From Variovorax paradoxus (lineage in GTDB: Bacteria > Pseudomonadota > Gammaproteobacteria > Burkholderiales > Burkholderiaceae_C): DNA of 64,000 nucleotides. Positions 60,999-64,000 of the stretch are shown one piece after another. Position numbers and translations under genes: made by a program. The DNA is taken from NCBI RefSeq assembly GCF_902712855.1, contig NZ_LR743507.1:496001-560000 (forward strand), read 5' to 3'. Positions within the stretch are counted from its first letter, which is position 1; every line of letters starts with the position of its first letter. A model generated the notes under the pieces. That model made no database searches, had not been told where the DNA came from, and saw only the letters and a program-made list of their open reading frames with translations.

Positions 60999-61580
60999 TC
61001 AGCTCTTGGCGGGTGCGGCCGGCGCGCCGCGGTGGCCGTCGGGACCGCCGTGCTCGCCATGGCCACGGTGACCGCGCGGGCCGCCGAAGTGTGCCGTCTC
61101 GGTGTCGAAGGTCTTCTGCTGGTCAGGCGTCAGCGTGGCGTAGAAGGTCTTCGTGGCGTCGGCGCGCTTGGCGAACATGGCGCTGCGCTCGACCTGGCGG
61201 GCCTGCATGCGTTCCAGGCGCTGCGGCGTGGTCAGCTTGGCGAACTCGGCGCGGTCCATGCGGGGACGCGGGCCGGCGGGCGGCTGCGTCGCGCTGGTGA
61301 AGGTCGACCATGCGCCTTCCTGGCCGGCGTTCAGCTTGAGCTTGTCCTTCAGCGCGGCCATGCGCTTGGCGCGGTGTTCCTGCATGCGCTCCATGCGCTT
61401 GGCGGGGTCCATCCGCTTGTGCTGCGCCTTGGGCGCGGCGGCGTTGTCGGCCTGGGCCACCGCGGCGGTGGGAGCGGCTGCGGTAGGAGCGGCCGGCGCT
61501 TGAGCGAAAGCGCCCGAGGAGGCGAGGGCGGCCGAACCGAGCAGGCTGGCCCAGACGATGCGTTGGCGAAGAGAGATCAT
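60999..61580 (-). CDS. Spy/CpxP-like periplasmic LTXXQ-motif protein
   Basis: 193 residues from the ATG at 61580: signal peptide (WASLLGSAALASSGAFAQ), an Ala-rich spacer, and a helical, Met/Arg/Lys-rich domain with two repeat motifs (KLTTPQRLERMQARQ and TLTPDQQKTFD). These are the LTxxQ elements of Spy/CpxP chaperones or metal-response proteins. The Gly/His-rich tail (GHRGHGEHGGPDGHRG) could bind metal ions. A periplasmic stress role is inferred from the family. Confidence 0.82.
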   Translation of the reverse strand: MISLRQRIVWASLLGSAALASSGAFAQAPAAPTAAAPTAAVAQADNAAAPKAQHKRMDPAKRMERMQEHRAKRMAALKDKLKLNAGQEGAWSTFTSATQPPAGPRPRMDRAEFAKLTTPQRLERMQARQVERSAMFAKRADATKTFYATLTPDQQKTFDTETAHFGGPRGHRGHGEHGGPDGHRGAPAAPAKS

Positions 61581-61721
61581 GAGAAGTGCTTCCTTTCGAA
61601 GACTGCCGCCGATGGGCAGCAGGTGAGACGAAGTGTGGAAGACCTCTGTAACGCGCCCGTTAGCCCGGCGTGAGCTTGCGTAAAGATTGATGAACCGCAA
61701 AAAGCCCGGCTGTGCGCAGCG

Positions 61722-62795
61722 CTACTTCGCCCGCGGCCGCTTGAGCCCGCGGTCGGGCGACTGCAGCTTGCCCGCGCGCAGTTCGCCCACGGCACGGGCC
61801 ACCGCGCGCGCGACGTTGCGCACTTCCTCCTGCACGTCGGCGTCCTCGTCGAGGTCGTCGTGGCTCGTGGCATAGGGCTCGTAGTAGCCGATGTATCGGT
61901 CCAGCCGCGACTGCATGCCGGCGTCGACGAGACCCATCCAGTCGAGCCAGTCGCAGAGGTTGCGCCGCAGGCTCTCGATGCCGGCCACGTCGCCGTGCAC
62001 CACCACGCCGTAGGCGCGGCCGTCGAGGTGCTTGGGATAGCCCCAGCCCTCGAGCTCGATCGCCTTGGCCTCCTCCGGCTTCTTGCCGTGCGTGCTGCTC
62101 GGATCGGGATTGCCGCCGTCCGCGCACACCAGCCGGTCGATCATCAGCTTCAGCGGGCTCGTGGCCTGGTACCAGTGGGTGGGCGTGAGCAGGATCACGC
62201 CGTGCGCGGCCACCCAGCGCTCGTAGATCTCGTTCATCCAGTCGCCGGTCTGGCGCAGCGAATGGTTGGGGTAGCAGCTGCAGGGCCAGTGGCACAGCGG
62301 CATCGCGGTGGACACGCAGCCCTTGCACGGATGGATCTGCCGCCCGTACTCCGATGTGACCAGGCTCAGGTCGAGCAGGTCGGTCTCGATGCCGCTGCCC
62401 TCGAGCACCTCGCGCGCGAGACCGGCCAGGCGCCAGGTCTTGGAGACTTCGCCCGGGCAGGTGCCGTCGTTGCGCGGCGAGCCGTTGACCAGCAGCACGC
62501 GCGATCGCGTCTGCGGATCGCCCCACGCTGCCTGCGCCGCATCGATGCGTGCCTTGGCTTCGAGCCAGTCGACCGACAGGTCGTAGTCGGGGTCGGCATA
62601 GCCGGGGCCGGCCTTCCGGGTGACCGGTGCCTTGCGGCCGTCCTGGTAGGCCTCCCACGCCACGACCTCGATGCGCGCGAGCGCCTCGGCCTCGGCCTTG
62701 AAGGCCGGGTCCTGGAACGGCTGCATGAAGCGTTCGTGGAACTCGGCGCGCTGCAGCGTGTCTGGCGCCTGTCCTTTTCGGATCGTGGAGGGCAT
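61722..62795 (-). CDS. flavodoxin-like NADPH-dependent FMN reductase family protein
   Basis: 357 residues. The central domain (about 98-300) has the FMN-binding signature of this family (LLVNGSPRNDGTCPGEVSKT) and LTPTHWYQATSPLKLMIDR. A Cys-rich segment (HPCKGCVSTAMPLCHWPCSC) resembles the CxxC elements of iron-sulfur flavoproteins, although the spacing is unusual. A 95-residue N-terminal extension of unknown nature and a C-terminal helical tail make it longer than typical members (about 200). Role unknown; probably redox or quinone related. Confidence 0.8.
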   Translation of the reverse strand: MPSTIRKGQAPDTLQRAEFHERFMQPFQDPAFKAEAEALARIEVVAWEAYQDGRKAPVTRKAGPGYADPDYDLSVDWLEAKARIDAAQAAWGDPQTRSRVLLVNGSPRNDGTCPGEVSKTWRLAGLAREVLEGSGIETDLLDLSLVTSEYGRQIHPCKGCVSTAMPLCHWPCSCYPNHSLRQTGDWMNEIYERWVAAHGVILLTPTHWYQATSPLKLMIDRLVCADGGNPDPSSTHGKKPEEAKAIELEGWGYPKHLDGRAYGVVVHGDVAGIESLRRNLCDWLDWMGLVDAGMQSRLDRYIGYYEPYATSHDDLDEDADVQEEVRNVARAVARAVGELRAGKLQSPDRGLKRPRAK

Positions 62796-62860
62796 GGCTG
62801 CAATCTAAGGCAGCCGATGCGGCCGCCCGCATGCGGGCCGGATGCCGTCTTGGGGTAGGC

Positions 62861-63030
62861 GGGCAACTACACCCACTCAGTGGGGGAAGTGGGCAACTGC
62901 ACCCACTCCGTGGGGCAGGTGGGCAACTGCACCCACTCCGTGGGGCAGGTGGGCAACTGCACCCACTCCGTGAGGCAGGTGGGCAACTGCACCCACTCCG
63001 TGGGGCAGGTGGGCAACCGCCCCCGCTCAG
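62861..63030. repeat. 30-bp tandem repeat, five units plus a degenerate sixth
   Basis: The unit is GGGCAACTGCACCCACTCCG followed by TGGGGCAGGT. Units start at 62861, 62891, 62921, 62951 and 62981; units 2, 3 and 5 are identical, unit 4 has one change and unit 1 has five. A partial unit from 63011 runs into the 3' end of the pirin gene. Each unit contains CCCAC-TCC-GTGGG, so the transcript can form serial hairpins. It lies between the pirin gene and the flavoprotein gene on the same strand. Confidence 0.92.
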
Positions 63031-63923
63031 CGCAGCTTGCCGTTCTGGAAGTCGTGCACCGCCTGCTTCACCTGCTCCTGCGTGTTCATCACGAAGGGGC
63101 CGTACTGCGCGATGGGCTCGTGCAGCGGCTTGCCGGCGATGAGCAGCGCACGCGCCGGGCTGTGGTTGGTCGCGCCCGCGCGCAGCACCACGCCGTCGCT
63201 GCCGGCCTCGTTGGCCAGGATGGCCATGCGGCGCGTCGGAATCTCGCTGCCCGCGATCCATACCGACTCGCGGAACACGTAGACCAGCACGTTGCGGTCG
63301 TCCGGCAGCGGCTGCGCGAACTCCGCCCCCGGCGGCAGCGTGATGTCGAGGTACAGCGGCTCGGTGTGCTCGCGCTGCACCGCACCCTCGATGCCGTGGC
63401 TCGCACCGGCGATCACGCGCACGTGGACGCCGTCGACGGTGGTGAATTCGGGGATCTCCCCGCTCTGGATGTCGCGATACCAGGGCTCGCGCATCTTGTC
63501 CTTCGCGGGCAGGTTGAGCCACAGCTGGAAGCCTTCCATCAGGCCTTCCTCCTGCTCGGGCAATTCGCTGTGCACGAGGCCGCGGCCCGCGGTCATCCAC
63601 TGCACGCCGCCGTTCTGCAGCAGGCCCTCGTGGCCGGCGCTGTCGCGGTGGCGCATGCGCCCGGCGATCATGTAAGTGACGGTCTCGAAGCCGCGGTGCG
63701 GATGGTTGGGAAAACCGCCGATGTAGTCGCCCGGGTTGTCGCTGCCGAAGGCATCGAGCATCAGGTAGGGGTCGAGCCGCTTCTGCAGCGGCTGCTGCAG
63801 CACGCGGGTGAGCTTGACGCCGTCTCCGTCGCTGGTGGAGACACCGGCCACGATGTGGTCGATGCCGCGCGGCGTGGCGACGGGATCGGTGGGGTGGTTG
63901 GCGTGGTGGTTGGCGTGGGTCAT
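63027..63923 (-). CDS. pirin family protein
   Basis: 298-residue bicupin. The N-terminal cupin has the metal-binding pattern FPNHPHRGFETVTYMIAG and later HRDSAGHEGLLQNGGVQWM and GRGLVHSELPE; the C-terminal cupin domain includes LYLDITLPPGAEFAQPLP and RALLIAGKPLHEPIAQYGPF. Some bacterial pirins have quercetinase activity, others act as regulators; the sequence does not decide. The ATG at 63923 (MTHANHHANHPTD) was preferred over an in-frame start 54 bases upstream. The last codons overlap the degenerate unit of the tandem repeat. Confidence 0.92.
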   Translation of the reverse strand: MTHANHHANHPTDPVATPRGIDHIVAGVSTSDGDGVKLTRVLQQPLQKRLDPYLMLDAFGSDNPGDYIGGFPNHPHRGFETVTYMIAGRMRHRDSAGHEGLLQNGGVQWMTAGRGLVHSELPEQEEGLMEGFQLWLNLPAKDKMREPWYRDIQSGEIPEFTTVDGVHVRVIAGASHGIEGAVQREHTEPLYLDITLPPGAEFAQPLPDDRNVLVYVFRESVWIAGSEIPTRRMAILANEAGSDGVVLRAGATNHSPARALLIAGKPLHEPIAQYGPFVMNTQEQVKQAVHDFQNGKLR

Positions 63924-64000
63924 GCGGCCATGGTGGCACCGATCCGGCCCTGGCGCCACCCATGCGCCCATCGCCACATGGTCAGCCGCCCGCCTGGAAT

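Noticed and set aside
62861..63030. Possible CRISPR array
   Set aside because: The 30-bp units are contiguous with no unique spacers, and no cas gene is nearby.

Overview
The window is a chromosomal segment of a GC-rich betaproteobacterium. The gene content and order (rpmH-rnpA-yidD-yidC-mnmE divergent from dnaA-dnaN-gyrB without recF, lptD-surA-rsmA, the kdsD-kdsC-lptC unit, metX-metW) and several short extragenic repeats fit Burkholderiales, family Comamonadaceae, most probably Variovorax or a close relative. This is judged from protein and synteny recognition only; no 16S gene is present. No tRNA, rRNA or CRISPR array was seen.

Layout. 1-3.5 kb: the 3' part of a malic enzyme (maeB), a secreted barnase-type RNase overlapping its barstar inhibitor, and an extragenic repeat. 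3.5-4.8 kb: a complete IS3-family insertion sequence with a programmed frameshift site, abutting the 3' end of rsmA. 4.8-9.7 kb: lptD-surA-rsmA (outer-membrane biogenesis and rRNA methylation), minus strand, divergent from an amgK-like sugar kinase. 11-22 kb: rsmE, two M20 peptidases, yidB, a frameshifted DUF4132 gene, a lipase, a DUF72 protein, a bactofilin and a voltage-gated ion channel. 22-25.7 kb: yigZ, metW, metX behind a SAM-II riboswitch, and a GDT1/UPF0016 manganese exporter behind a yybP-ykoY riboswitch. 25.9-31.6 kb: a glycine-rich RRM protein, an SDR gene, lptC-kdsC-kdsD and a KefB-type antiporter. 31.7-43.2 kb: two orphan regulatory-type proteins and the replication-origin neighbourhood.

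43.3-52.3 kb holds the most unusual locus: three consecutive, tightly coupled genes for large ClpA/ClpB-like double-AAA+ ATPases (about 1105, 1094 and 767 residues), with no peptidase partner. All three keep intact second ATPase modules but have altered first-module Walker B motifs and lack the usual aromatic GYVG pore loop in the second module. The first two carry C-terminal segments resembling the PCRF region of peptide-chain release factors. I do not recognise this as a named system. It sits just downstream of gyrB, as an accessory cassette would.

52.3-64 kb: small envelope proteins, a tandem pair of secreted paralogues, a metallophosphoesterase, a phasin, PagL lipid A deacylase, the ybhN-clsB-ybhP phospholipid unit, a Spy-like protein, a flavoprotein, a 30-bp tandem repeat and a pirin. 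Common themes are envelope and LPS assembly, phospholipid synthesis, replication initiation and RNA-level regulation.
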